The position numbers were made by a program, and so were the translations under genes. From contig CALKRW010000008.1 in assembly GCA_937989585.1 (NCBI GenBank), positions 1 to 29,890 on the forward strand: a DNA stretch of 29,890 nt, written 5' to 3'. Source of the stretch: an uncultured Porphyromonadaceae bacterium (lineage in GTDB: Bacteria > Bacteroidota > Bacteroidia > Bacteroidales > Muribaculaceae). Below are positions 1 through 7,958 of this stretch, in pieces (the stretch's first letter is position 1; each line of letters begins with the position of its first letter). The notes below the pieces were generated by a model, which saw only the letters and a list, made by a program, of their open reading frames with translations, ran no database searches and had not been told where the DNA came from.

Positions 1-2
1 TC

Positions 3-503
3 CAGTTGTCAAGACAACTGGAAGCCCCAACCGAGGACGGGGCTTCCAGTAAAAAGATAGTGTCTCCCTCTAAAAGTTATTATCTTCGTGCTTTCACTAA
101 GGGCTTGATGTTCAGCGAAGCATGCTATACATGCCCATATGCGCGTCCTGAAAGGATAAGTGACTTCACTTTGGCAGATTATTGGGGACTGGGTATAAAG
201 AAACCCTTTAATCATCCCACAACCGAAGGGATATCTTGTCTATTGGCAAACAGTCAGAAAGCAATTGATATCATTGACCAATGCGCGGATATAGATTACG
301 AAGTCCGTCCTTTGGAAGAGGCAATAGAGGGCAATCACAATCTTTCCCATACCTCATTGCGTCCGAAAGGTAGGGACAGTTACTTTGATGATTCGATTTC
401 CATGCCTCTGAAAGATTTGTGCAATAAGTATGGCATTGCGGCCTCTCCTCGCGATTACCTACGTATCATCAAACAAATAATTGTAAAACACAGAACGAAG
501 TAA
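3..503 (+). CDS. Coenzyme F420 hydrogenase/dehydrogenase beta-subunit-like protein, C-terminal part (5' end outside window)
   Basis: The frame is already open at the window edge, so this is the last roughly 166 residues of a longer protein; family members are usually near 400 residues. The visible part has the Cys-containing stretch ACYTCPYARPERISDFTLAD followed by YWGLG, typical of the FrhB/FdhB C-terminal domain. In Bacteroidales such proteins are common in capsule and exopolysaccharide clusters, often beside pyruvyl transferases and glycosyltransferases, where they are thought to act in sugar modification; the exact reaction is not established. The TTG at 6 is probably not a real start. 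It is AT-rich like the next three genes and sits 83 bases before a GT2 gene, so it is probably in the same transcription unit. Family call fairly sure, function unsure. Confidence 0.72.
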   Translation, partial: QLSRQLEAPTEDGASSKKIVSPSKSYYLRAFTKGLMFSEACYTCPYARPERISDFTLADYWGLGIKKPFNHPTTEGISCLLANSQKAIDIIDQCADIDYEVRPLEEAIEGNHNLSHTSLRPKGRDSYFDDSISMPLKDLCNKYGIAASPRDYLRIIKQIIVKHRTK

Positions 504-521
504 TCGGTCTGTAAATCCTAA

Positions 522-554
522 TAACCAAGGTTTTCTCCCAATAAACCTTGATTA
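522..554 (+). other. Intercistronic inverted repeat / hairpin
   Basis: CAAGGTTT (526-533) and AAACCTTG (543-550) form a perfect 8-bp stem around a 9-base loop. TAA/TTA pairs extend it beyond one mismatch. It lies between the first gene's stop and the GT2 start. There is no T tract after it, so it is more likely an mRNA-processing or stability element than a terminator. Confidence 0.4.
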
Positions 555-586
555 CTATAACAATCCACATTTTATTAATTTAGAAT

Positions 587-1594
587 ATGTTAGAGAGGCC
601 ATTCTTTTCTATCATCGTACCTGTCTACAAAGTCGAAAAGTATCTGCCGCAATGTGTGGACTCGCTTTTGGCTCAGAATTTCGATGATTACGAAATCATA
701 TTGGTGGACGACGGGTCACCCGATGATTGTCCGAAAATATGCGATGATTATGCTTCAAAATCATTGAATGTCAGAGTCCTACACAAACAAAATGGTGGAC
801 TGAGCGATGCCCGTAATGCCGGTGTGGCAGTCGCCAAGGGTCGATATATCACATTCGTGGACAGCGATGATTTTTGGCGTAGTAATGACGTGCTTTCAGG
901 CGTATATCGGGTTATTGAAAACCATGATTCTCCGGATATCGTTGTCAGCGACTTTATCAAATACTACGACCAGACAGACAAGTATCTCGAACCGGTCCAA
1001 ATTTGCCCGGAAGAACTAAATGGCAGATCCAAACAGGAGATTCTCGAATATTTATACTTCTGCCACGCCGACATGAAAATGTCTGCATGGCAAAAGTTTG
1101 TAAACCTTGAGTTATTTACAAATGCGTTATTCAAAAAAGGACTCCTTTCAGAAGATATTGACTGGTCTCTGAAGATTTATCCTCAGGCAAAATCAATCGC
1201 TGTTTACCCGAAACCATATTATTGCTACCGCCAGCAGCGCGAAGGCTCCATAACCAATACAGCCTCAAAACGCTCCTTCGACAGCCTGATGTATATTCTT
1301 GATAAATGGGAAAAAGAAATACCCCGTCTTCCTATTCCCGAAGAAGAAAAAGAGATTTACCTCGGTTACTTAGCCTATCAGTTATCAATGTGCATGGTAA
1401 TATATTGTAATTTAGAAAGTAAAGAAAAACGAAGTGCATTTAATAAAATTCTTGAGCATAAAGATTTATTTTCATCTAAACTAAACAGAAAGGCTAAGAT
1501 TGTTAAGACTTTAGTGAAATTTAGTGGCGTTAAACTTTCTTGCATAGTGCTCAAGGCTTATATTAGAATTCGGAGTCGTCTAATATTAGGGTGA
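587..1594 (+). CDS. Family 2 glycosyltransferase (GT-A fold)
   Basis: This is a 335-residue cytoplasmic enzyme that should transfer a sugar from a nucleotide donor during assembly of a surface polysaccharide repeat unit. The N-terminal GT-A domain shows the family opening FFSIIVPVYKVEKYLPQCVD, the acidic LVDDGSPDDC at about residues 40-50, GGLSDARNAG at about 70-80, and the metal-binding DxD-type FVDSDDFW at about 90-97. The length is normal for single-domain capsule GT2 enzymes. The ATG at 587 immediately precedes the core domain. It lies 83 bases after the previous gene and 30 before a GT4 gene, so it is probably in the same operon. Donor and acceptor sugars cannot be read from sequence. 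Confidence 0.92.
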   Translation: MLERPFFSIIVPVYKVEKYLPQCVDSLLAQNFDDYEIILVDDGSPDDCPKICDDYASKSLNVRVLHKQNGGLSDARNAGVAVAKGRYITFVDSDDFWRSNDVLSGVYRVIENHDSPDIVVSDFIKYYDQTDKYLEPVQICPEELNGRSKQEILEYLYFCHADMKMSAWQKFVNLELFTNALFKKGLLSEDIDWSLKIYPQAKSIAVYPKPYYCYRQQREGSITNTASKRSFDSLMYILDKWEKEIPRLPIPEEEKEIYLGYLAYQLSMCMVIYCNLESKEKRSAFNKILEHKDLFSSKLNRKAKIVKTLVKFSGVKLSCIVLKAYIRIRSRLILG

Positions 1595-1624
1595 AATTAT
1601 TAAATATTAGCACAAAAATAATCC

Positions 1625-2791
1625 ATGATAAAGAAAGGATTCGTATTTGTATCGAACAGCACTAAACCCTCCCGAGAAGTTTTGGAATCGATCTCACCGA
1701 TAGGATCTAATTCGTTTTCGAAAGCGGCGATAATGGCGGCGGATGAAATGGGGTGGGAACTCCACATGGGTGTCAATCGCAATCATCCTGAAAAAGTTCC
1801 GAGCAAGGATTATGATATAAAATTCTATAATCAGCATACATATCGTAATATTTTTGCTATAAAGGACAATTGGCGAGCATACAGAAATCTTTGCCGTTAC
1901 CTGAAAGATAATCCGCAGATTGAGGTTATCCACTGCAATACTCCAATAGGTGGTGTTGTAGGCAGACTTGCCGGAAAGAAGTATAACAAGAAAGTCGTTT
2001 ATACAGTCCACGGTTTCCATTTCTTCAAAGGTGCGCCATTATTTAATCGTACTGTATTGAAATGGATAGAACAGTGGCTTGCCCATTATACCGACATTCT
2101 CATCACGATTAATCAAGAGGATTTTGAATCGTCACAAAAATTCAAACTGAAAAAAGGTGGCAAAGCAGTCTATGTTCCTGGTGTTGGAATAGATTTGACT
2201 TCATTTTGTCCGTTATCCGATTCAGAAAAGGAAAATAAACGCACCGAACTCGGATTATTGCTAAAAGATTTCGTTTTAATTTCGATAGGAGATTTAAATG
2301 ATAATAAAAACACTGCAACTATAATTTCAGCGCTACAAAAAACTCCTGATAATTGCCATATTTTGATTTGCGGGGAGGGCCCTTTAAAACAAAACCTTAT
2401 TTCCTTGGCGAAAGAAAAAGGAGTTGATACAAGATGTCATTTCTTGGGTTTCAGAAAAGATATTAAAGATCTCCTTTACATATCTGACGCCTTCGTAATG
2501 GCATCCAAAAGAGAGGGGTTGCCCCGCTCTACAATGGAAGCAATGGCAGCCGGATTGCCTTGTATAGTCTCCGATATTCGTGGCAATAGAGATTTGATCG
2601 AAAATGGTAAAGGCGGCTTTCTGATTGAAGCGACTGATCCTTCTGGATTTGCTAATGCTTTATTAAAACTCATTGGAGACCGTGTTTTAAGACAAAATAT
2701 GTCGGAATACAATAAAGAAAAAATCAAGGAATTTGATATTGATAAAATTAAAGGGAAATTATTGGGAGTTTTTGAAAGGATAAAGGTTTGA
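1625..2791 (+). CDS. Family 4 (GT-B) glycosyltransferase
   Basis: A 388-residue GT-B enzyme, probably adding one sugar to the undecaprenyl-linked repeat unit at the inner membrane face. The N-terminal acceptor half contains EVIHCNTPIGGVVGRL and TVHGFHFFKG. The C-terminal half has the donor-binding EX7E-type region KREGLPRSTMEAMAAGLPCI at about residues 295-315, followed by a SDIRGNRDLI stretch typical of family 4. The length is normal. It begins 30 bases after the GT2 gene and is followed at once by the GNAT gene. It is AT-rich and lysine-rich in codon choice, like the rest of the cluster's 5' part, which is common for variable capsule genes. Confidence 0.93.
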   Translation: MIKKGFVFVSNSTKPSREVLESISPIGSNSFSKAAIMAADEMGWELHMGVNRNHPEKVPSKDYDIKFYNQHTYRNIFAIKDNWRAYRNLCRYLKDNPQIEVIHCNTPIGGVVGRLAGKKYNKKVVYTVHGFHFFKGAPLFNRTVLKWIEQWLAHYTDILITINQEDFESSQKFKLKKGGKAVYVPGVGIDLTSFCPLSDSEKENKRTELGLLLKDFVLISIGDLNDNKNTATIISALQKTPDNCHILICGEGPLKQNLISLAKEKGVDTRCHFLGFRKDIKDLLYISDAFVMASKREGLPRSTMEAMAAGLPCIVSDIRGNRDLIENGKGGFLIEATDPSGFANALLKLIGDRVLRQNMSEYNKEKIKEFDIDKIKGKLLGVFERIKV

Positions 2792-2851
2792 TTGATTTTT
2801 TTGAAAATAAAAACATGGGTCGTTGTGTGCCAAGAATCTTCAAAATTTAGC

Positions 2852-3451
2852 ATGACTACATATACGAAATTTATACCTGCAGAAGATATTGGAACTGTGG
2901 TAAAGGTACATAACAGCGCATTCAAAGGGTTCTTTTTGACTGACCTTGGACCTGATTTTTTAAAACAATATTATCATAGTGTCGCAAATGCGCCTGATGG
3001 AATACTCATCGGCGCATATCATAAAGATAAATTGATAGGGTTCTGCGCTGCCTGTACCGAATGTGCAGGCTTCAATACACGGCTTATAAAAAGCAACATC
3101 ATTAAATTCGGTCTTATCGGTTTGAAATTATTATTCACACGACCGAAGGCGTTGATAAGACTATCAAAAAATCTGACAAAAAAAGGTTCGGTTGCTGATG
3201 ACGGACATTATGCTGAACTGATGTCGATTGCAGTAGATAAAGAGATTCAGAATTCCGGTGCCGGCAAGGTTATGATGGATTGTTTGGAAAAAACACTAAA
3301 ACAACGCAATGTCACAAGTCTGTCGCTTACAACAGATAAACTAAATAATGAGAACACACTTGCCTTTTATGAGAAAAGAGGATTCAGGCAAATGTATGTT
3401 TTCACGGCGTATCCTGATAGAATCATGTATCGATTAATAAAAGATATTTAA
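2852..3451 (+). CDS. GNAT-family N-acetyltransferase
   Basis: A predicted acetyl-CoA-dependent N-acetyltransferase of 199 residues. The acetyl-CoA core is visible as AELMSIAVDKEIQNSGAGKV, the Q/R-x-x-G-x-G/A-type loop being QNSGAG, followed by a C-terminal strand ending NENTLAFYEKRGF, where the Tyr is the usual general-acid position. The frame is open back to a TTG at 2792, directly after the GT4 stop, but the ATG at 2852 (MTTYTKF) gives a normal GNAT start and is preferred. With an aminotransferase 11 bases downstream, N-acetylation of an amino sugar is plausible but inferred. It is the last AT-rich gene before the composition shift. Confidence 0.85.
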   Translation: MTTYTKFIPAEDIGTVVKVHNSAFKGFFLTDLGPDFLKQYYHSVANAPDGILIGAYHKDKLIGFCAACTECAGFNTRLIKSNIIKFGLIGLKLLFTRPKALIRLSKNLTKKGSVADDGHYAELMSIAVDKEIQNSGAGKVMMDCLEKTLKQRNVTSLSLTTDKLNNENTLAFYEKRGFRQMYVFTAYPDRIMYRLIKDI

Positions 3452-3462
3452 ACAGTATTGAT

Positions 3463-4704
3463 ATGAACGTAAAAAAGAATATTCCCTTCTCGCCGCCGGA
3501 TATGTCGGAGGCCGAGATTGCAGAGGTGGCCGAGGCCATGAAGTCGGGCTGGATCACGACTGGTCCCAAAACCAAGGAGTTCGAGAACCTCATCTCGATG
3601 TGCTGCCAGACGGCTAAGTATGATGCCGCCGGCAAGCCCGAGCACACCACGGTCTGCCTGAATTCCGCCACAGCCTGCATGGAGATGGCCCTACGCGTCC
3701 TCGGCATCGGCGAGGGCGACGAGGTAATCGTTCCGGCATATACCTACACGGCCACGGCAAGTTCCGTTTGTCACGTCGGCGCCCGTCCCGTCCTCGTCGA
3801 CTGCGCCCCCGGCTCTTTCGAGATGGACTACGAGAAAATGGCCGACTCCATAACCGAGCGCACCAAGGCCATCATGCCCGTCGATCTCGGCGGTGTTGTC
3901 GCCGACTACGACAAGGTTTTCGCCGCAGTCGAGGCCAAGAAGCACCTTTTCCGTCCCGCAAACGACATCCAGCGCGCATTTGGCCGTTGTATCGTCATCG
4001 CCGACGCCGCCCACGCCTTTGGCGCCATGTGGCACGGCAGGATGTGCGGCGAGATCGCCGATTTCACCTCTTTCTCATTTCATGCCGTCAAGAACCTGAC
4101 CACTGCCGAGGGCGGAGCCCTGACATGGCGCTCGCGCGAGGGAATGGACAACGAGGCCCTGTACAAACAACTGCAACTACTGTCGCTCCACGGCCAGAAC
4201 AAGGACGCCCTGGCCAAGTCGAAGATCGGCGGCTGGGAGTACGACATCATCGGCACATGGTACAAGTGCAACATGACCGACATCATGGCCGGTATCGGTC
4301 TTGCGCAACTCAAGCGCTATCCCGAGATGCTCCGCCGACGCCGCCAGCTCATCGAGCGCTACAATGTCGCTCTCGAGCCCCTTGGCGTCAAGGTCCTCCA
4401 GCATTACAGCAACGAGCACTCGTCGAGCGGCCACCTCTACCTCACGCGCATACCCGGCATAACCGTTGAGCAGCGCAACGACATCATCGTCCGCATGGCC
4501 GAGCGAGGCATCGCCACCAACGTCCACTACAAGCCACTGCCCATGATGACCGCCTACAAGGCTTTGGGCTACGACATCAAGGACTATCCCAACGCCTACG
4601 AGCAGTACCACAACGAGATAACCCTGCCGCTGCACACACGTCTGACCGACGATGAGGTTGAATATATTCTCAGCAACTACACCGAAATAATCAAGAGACT
4701 TTGA
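3463..4704 (+). CDS. DegT/DnrJ/EryC1/StrS-family PLP-dependent sugar aminotransferase
   Basis: A 413-residue enzyme expected to transaminate a nucleotide-linked keto-sugar to an amino sugar. Fold type I signatures are present: NSATACMEMALRVLGIGEGD for the phosphate-binding region, IADAAHAFG with the PLP-contacting Asp at about 181, and SFHAVKNLTTAEGG with the Schiff-base Lys at about 210. The length matches the family. The gene is noticeably richer in GC than the four genes before it and shares that composition with the next two genes. Its TGA overlaps the TTG start of the sugar-transferase gene as TTGA, indicating translational coupling. Substrate is unknown; a PglE-like role beside a PglC-like partner is inference. 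Confidence 0.92.
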   Translation: MNVKKNIPFSPPDMSEAEIAEVAEAMKSGWITTGPKTKEFENLISMCCQTAKYDAAGKPEHTTVCLNSATACMEMALRVLGIGEGDEVIVPAYTYTATASSVCHVGARPVLVDCAPGSFEMDYEKMADSITERTKAIMPVDLGGVVADYDKVFAAVEAKKHLFRPANDIQRAFGRCIVIADAAHAFGAMWHGRMCGEIADFTSFSFHAVKNLTTAEGGALTWRSREGMDNEALYKQLQLLSLHGQNKDALAKSKIGGWEYDIIGTWYKCNMTDIMAGIGLAQLKRYPEMLRRRRQLIERYNVALEPLGVKVLQHYSNEHSSSGHLYLTRIPGITVEQRNDIIVRMAERGIATNVHYKPLPMMTAYKALGYDIKDYPNAYEQYHNEITLPLHTRLTDDEVEYILSNYTEIIKRL

Positions 4705-5291
4705 AACGGCTATTCGACATCATAGCGAGTGGACTCGGACTCATTGTCCTGAGTCCGCTTTTTGCCGTCCTCGCAGTGTGGATAAAGGCTGATTCCAAGG
4801 GGCCGGTATTCTATCGCCAGACCCGCGTGGGCCGCAACAACCGCGACTTCCGGCTGTACAAGTTCCGCTCCATGCGTCCCGACAGTGACAAGTTGGGGCT
4901 CATCACCGTCGGAGGCCACGACCCCCGCGTTACCCGATCGGGCTACTACATCCGCAAGTACAAACTCGACGAGTTCCCCCAACTCATCAACGTGTTCATC
5001 GGCAACATGAGCCTTGTCGGCCCGCGTCCCGAGGTACGGAAATATGTCGACATGTACACTCCAGAGCAGATGCGCGTACTCACGGTCCGTCCAGGCATAA
5101 CCTCGCTCGCCTCGATACGCTACCGCAACGAGAACGACATCCTCGCCGCGGCCAAAGACCCCGACCACTGCTACATCGAGCAGGTGATGCCCGACAAACT
5201 CGCCATCGACCTCGAGTATGTCGACCGCGCCACTCTGTGGAACGACATCAGACTCATTTTCTCGACCTTTCGTGAGATAATCGTCAAGTGA
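4701..5291 (+). CDS. Initiating sugar-phosphate transferase (small PglC-type polyprenyl-phosphate phosphoglycosyltransferase)
   Basis: A 196-residue monotopic inner-membrane enzyme that would start a polysaccharide repeat unit by moving a phospho-sugar from a UDP-sugar to undecaprenyl phosphate. It has a hydrophobic re-entrant segment at about residues 8-28, then the family block VFYRQTRVGRNNRDFRLYKF, RSM, the catalytic Asp-Glu pair in KLDEFPQLINV (about 90-91), and NMSLVGPRPEV. The size fits the short PglC group rather than the long WbaP/WcaJ group. It starts with TTG overlapping the previous stop by four bases. Its own stop overlaps the next gene's ATG by one base, so three genes are tightly coupled. 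Confidence 0.94.
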   Translation: MKRLFDIIASGLGLIVLSPLFAVLAVWIKADSKGPVFYRQTRVGRNNRDFRLYKFRSMRPDSDKLGLITVGGHDPRVTRSGYYIRKYKLDEFPQLINVFIGNMSLVGPRPEVRKYVDMYTPEQMRVLTVRPGITSLASIRYRNENDILAAAKDPDHCYIEQVMPDKLAIDLEYVDRATLWNDIRLIFSTFREIIVK

Positions 5292-6622
5292 TGGAACGGA
5301 TACTGCTTTGTAAGCCCAGGATGAGCGGGCGGGAGATTGAGTTCATCAAGGCTGCACTCGCCGAAGACTGGGCCGTGCCACTTGGTCCGGACTGCGATGC
5401 CTTCGAACAAGAATTGGAGACGTTTGTGAACCAGATTTCTCCTATGCAGAATGAAGAATGCAAAAAGCATAATGATGCGGGTGATAATTCCGCATTTGGC
5501 GTTGCGCATTGCGCATTGAACAAGCGCGTGGCCTCGCTTGTCTCGGGTACTGCAGCGGTGCATCTGGCGCTGATTGCCTGCGGCGTCAAGCCGGGTGATG
5601 AGGTGATTGTGCAGTCGTTTACGTTCTGCGCGTCGAGTCATCCGATTACCTATCTTGGTGCGACTCCTGTCTTCGTGGACTCGGAAAAGGAGACTTGGAA
5701 CATGGACCCCGAACTTCTCGACCACGCCATTGCCGACCGTATCAAGGTTACGGGAAAGAAGCCGAAAGCCATTATTCCTGTTGCCTTGTACGGCATGCCA
5801 TATAAGATAGAAGAAATCCTGAACGTCGCCAATAAATACGGTATCCCCGTCATCGAAGACGCCGCCGAGGGATTCGGCTCGCGTTTCGACGGCCAGGTGC
5901 TTGGGACATTCGGCAAGTACGGCGTGCTGTCGTTCAATGGCAACAAGATGATCACCACCTCCGGCGGCGGAGCACTCATCTGCCCCGACGACGCAGCCCG
6001 CAACGAGATAATGTGGTACGCCACCCAGGCCCGCGAGTCATATCCGTACTATCAGCACGAGGCCATCGGCTATAACTACCGCATGTCCAATATCTGCGCC
6101 GGCATAGGGCGTGGCCAGATGACCGTCGCCGACGAGCACATCGCCCACCACCGGCATGTGCAGGCGCTGTATGAGGAACTGCTGAAAGACGTCGAGGGCA
6201 TCACGATGCACAAGGCTCCGTCAAAAGAATTCGACTCAAATTACTGGCTGTGTACGGCAACGCTCAATCCGGAACTGCGAATCAAAGGGCAGGAAAATGC
6301 ATATAAGAAAGTCATTACAGGTGCAGTCGGAGGAGCGGCAGGCGTTACCCATACCGTCGAATCCGCCACGACCGACTGCCAGCCCAACGACAACGTCGAG
6401 GCACTGCGTATGGCTCTCGACGCTGCCAATATCGAATCCCGCCCCCTCTGGAAACCCATGCACGAACAGCCCGTTTACCGCGACGCCTCCGCCTACACCA
6501 ACGGCGTCTCGGAATCCCTCTTCAAAGTCGGCATCTGCCTCCCCGCCGGCCCCTGGGTCACCGACGCCCATGTCCGCTACATCGCCGAACAGATCAAAGG
6601 CTGCATTTTGGCGGGAAAATAG
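5291..6622 (+). CDS. Second DegT/DnrJ/EryC1/StrS-family sugar aminotransferase, with an unusual N-terminal insertion
   Basis: A 443-residue PLP enzyme, paralogous in family to the gene at 3463. It shows VSGTAAVHLALIACGVKPGD, EDAAEGFGSRFDG with the PLP Asp at about 190, and SFNGNKMITTSGGG with the Schiff-base Lys at about 219. The ATG at 5291 overlaps the preceding TGA by one base; a GTG three bases earlier is an alternative. Residues about 47-78, between the conserved EQELETFV and VASLVSGTAA, look inserted relative to my recollection of the family and are encoded by simple-repeat-like DNA (5440-5525). The reading frame is kept and all catalytic motifs remain, so the enzyme may be active. It is the last gene of the cluster, with a terminator 38 bases after the stop. 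Likely role: amino-sugar synthesis for the surface glycan. Confidence 0.9.
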   Translation: MERILLCKPRMSGREIEFIKAALAEDWAVPLGPDCDAFEQELETFVNQISPMQNEECKKHNDAGDNSAFGVAHCALNKRVASLVSGTAAVHLALIACGVKPGDEVIVQSFTFCASSHPITYLGATPVFVDSEKETWNMDPELLDHAIADRIKVTGKKPKAIIPVALYGMPYKIEEILNVANKYGIPVIEDAAEGFGSRFDGQVLGTFGKYGVLSFNGNKMITTSGGGALICPDDAARNEIMWYATQARESYPYYQHEAIGYNYRMSNICAGIGRGQMTVADEHIAHHRHVQALYEELLKDVEGITMHKAPSKEFDSNYWLCTATLNPELRIKGQENAYKKVITGAVGGAAGVTHTVESATTDCQPNDNVEALRMALDAANIESRPLWKPMHEQPVYRDASAYTNGVSESLFKVGICLPAGPWVTDAHVRYIAEQIKGCILAGK

Positions 6623-6659
6623 CGGGTAATTAAACCCCGTGTGGTTCCGGACACGAATT

Positions 6660-6701
6660 AATCCCGTGACTCTTTGGGAAGAAGGAGTTGCGGGATTTTC
6701 G
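6660..6701 (+). terminator. Rho-independent terminator of the polysaccharide cluster
   Basis: AATCCCGTGACTC (6660-6672) pairs with GAGTTGCGGGATT (6685-6697), a 13-bp stem with two G-T wobbles and a 12-base loop, followed by TTTC and a T-rich run. It lies just after the second aminotransferase stop. Confidence 0.7.
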
Positions 6702-6711
6702 TATTTATTGT

Positions 6712-6778
6712 GGCTAGTGGATTTCGTCAGTGTGAAGAGTTTAGGGAAGGGGCTAGTGGATTTTGGCAGTGTGAAGAG
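6712..6778. repeat. 28-bp direct repeat, two copies
   Basis: The segments 6712-6739 and 6751-6778 are 28 bases each, begin GGCTAGTGGATTT and end CAGTGTGAAGAG, and match at 26 of 28 positions with a 39-base period. They lie between the convergent aminotransferase and nitroreductase genes. Only two copies, so not a CRISPR. Confidence 0.8.
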
Positions 6779-6799
6779 GGTGGGGGATCGGGTCGGGTT

Positions 6800-7375
6800 T
6801 TACTTGAAGCGGTTTTGATGGATTCTGTCGGGGTGCCACTTGTCCATCGGGGCGTGTTCTTTCGCGGGATGGCCGATGGGGATGAGGTTGAACGGGATGA
6901 GGTTCTCCGGCAGGTTTAGGATTTTCCTGACGGGGGCGATTCGCTCTTCATGGGGATAGATGCAGGTCCATACTCCGCCGAGGCCGATGGCATGGGCCGC
7001 CAGAAGGATATTCTCTGATGCTGCCGAGAGGTCTTGCTCCCACAGGACGTCGTCCACGCCTTCGAGGAATCGCTCCCTGTTTCCGCAGACAATGATGGCA
7101 ACGGGAGCGTGCGCCGTCATTTTCGCGTATGGCAGTGCTTCGGCAAGTTGTCGTAATAGTTCGGGGTCATCGACGACGACAAATTCCCATGGCTGTCTGT
7201 TCACGCCGCTCGGCGCGCTCATGGCGGCGTGCAGTATGGCACATATCTGTCCGGGGCTGACAGGTGTGTCGTCGTATAGCCTTACGCTGACTCTGCTGAG
7301 AATACTCGTGTAGGCGACGTTTTTCTTGAACTGCTCCGGAATAGTGTTGCTGATACAAAATCCTTCAGATTCCAT
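6800..7375 (-). CDS. Nitroreductase-family flavoprotein
   Basis: A 191-residue FMN-dependent oxidoreductase, probably using NAD(P)H to reduce nitro compounds, quinones or a flavin; the physiological substrate is unknown. The N-terminal FMN-binding part reads RVSVRLYDDTPVSPGQICAI and AAMSAPSGVNRQPWEFVVVD. The middle has the conserved DLSAASENILLAAHAIGLGG and WTCIYPHEERI, and the C-terminal NLIPFNLIPIGHPAKEHAP closes the fold. The ATG at 7375 is preferred to the longer frame reaching 7426, whose extra residues are low in complexity and precede the domain. It is a lone gene, convergent with the polysaccharide cluster and divergent from the fimbrial locus. Confidence 0.93.
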   Translation of the reverse strand: MESEGFCISNTIPEQFKKNVAYTSILSRVSVRLYDDTPVSPGQICAILHAAMSAPSGVNRQPWEFVVVDDPELLRQLAEALPYAKMTAHAPVAIIVCGNRERFLEGVDDVLWEQDLSAASENILLAAHAIGLGGVWTCIYPHEERIAPVRKILNLPENLIPFNLIPIGHPAKEHAPMDKWHPDRIHQNRFK

Positions 7376-7554
7376 TTGTTGCTGTTTTTTTCGGGTTGCT
7401 TGACTTTTGCAAATTTTTAAACGCATCGTTCGGCAGAATGTTCAGTCCCGGAAATGGTGAATCCCGGGGGCCACGATGCAGTGCAAGTGGACGGATTGAC
7501 ACTGCGATGCGACAGGATTGTGACAAATGGGATAACATGCTGAAAATCAATGCG

Positions 7555-7584
7555 TTGCAACAGTCGTGGGGGGGGGTATTTTTA
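7555..7584 (+). promoter_or_regulatory. Possible Bacteroidetes promoter with a G9 tract in its spacer
   Basis: TTG (7555-7557), a 19-base spacer ending in nine G residues (7568-7576), then TATTTTTA (7577-7584), matching five of the six fixed positions of TAnnTTTG. The spacing is exactly that of the good promoters elsewhere in this window. It would leave a leader of about 460 bases before the fimbrillin ATG. The weak boxes make this tentative. Confidence 0.3.
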
Positions 7585-7929
7585 GATTATTTAACATATA
7601 TTGATGATATTTAGGGTTGCGTTTGTGATTTTTTAACAAAGATGATGTATGGAAATTGTGTCGTTTTGGAAAAAGTGTAATAACCTTGCAAAGAATTTGG
7701 TATTTTGTCAATTAGATGAAAAACGCCCTTGAGTTGCGTATTCAGCCGTACACTCACGATGAAATGTCATTTTGATATGATTGTTACGTTGCTTATGCCA
7801 TTCCGGGCGCATTCTGATAGAGTTTTTGCTAAAAAACTAATCTGATCCCGACGGAGGTGCCGTCCATCTCCAAATCCTCTACCTCGAGCAATCTGCTTTC
7901 CGCGTACTATCTGTTTTCCACGAGCAAAA

Positions 7930-7958
7930 CTGCTGAAAACAACTTGTTTTGGCAGCAG
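7930..7958 (+). promoter_or_regulatory. Leader hairpin upstream of the major fimbrillin
   Basis: CTGCTG (7930-7935) pairs with CAGCAG (7953-7958), and the following AAAACAA pairs with TTGTTTT after a two-base GG bulge, giving a stem of about 12 bp. It is 90 bases before the fimbrillin start. No immediate T tract follows, though TTTTTT occurs about 20 bases on. It could affect mRNA stability or attenuation. Confidence 0.4.

Noticed and set aside
6310..6400. Second insertion in the DegT aminotransferase (GAVGGAAGVTHTVESATTDC region)
   Set aside because: It first looked like extra sequence, but I recall similar residues in Bacteroidales relatives and the DNA is not repeat-like, so it is probably native.
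6712..6778. CRISPR-like direct repeats
   Set aside because: Two copies only, an 11-base gap, no cas genes and no further units. The repeats at 16788 and 22358 fail for the same reasons.
6674..6919. 81-codon plus-strand frame after the polysaccharide cluster
   Set aside because: It begins inside the terminator, runs over the direct repeats and overlaps the nitroreductase 3' end.
7656..7688. Alternative fimbrial promoter (TTG, 22 bases, TAACCTTG)
   Set aside because: Spacing is longer than usual and the -7 box has a mismatch, so it is no better supported than the G-tract candidate.
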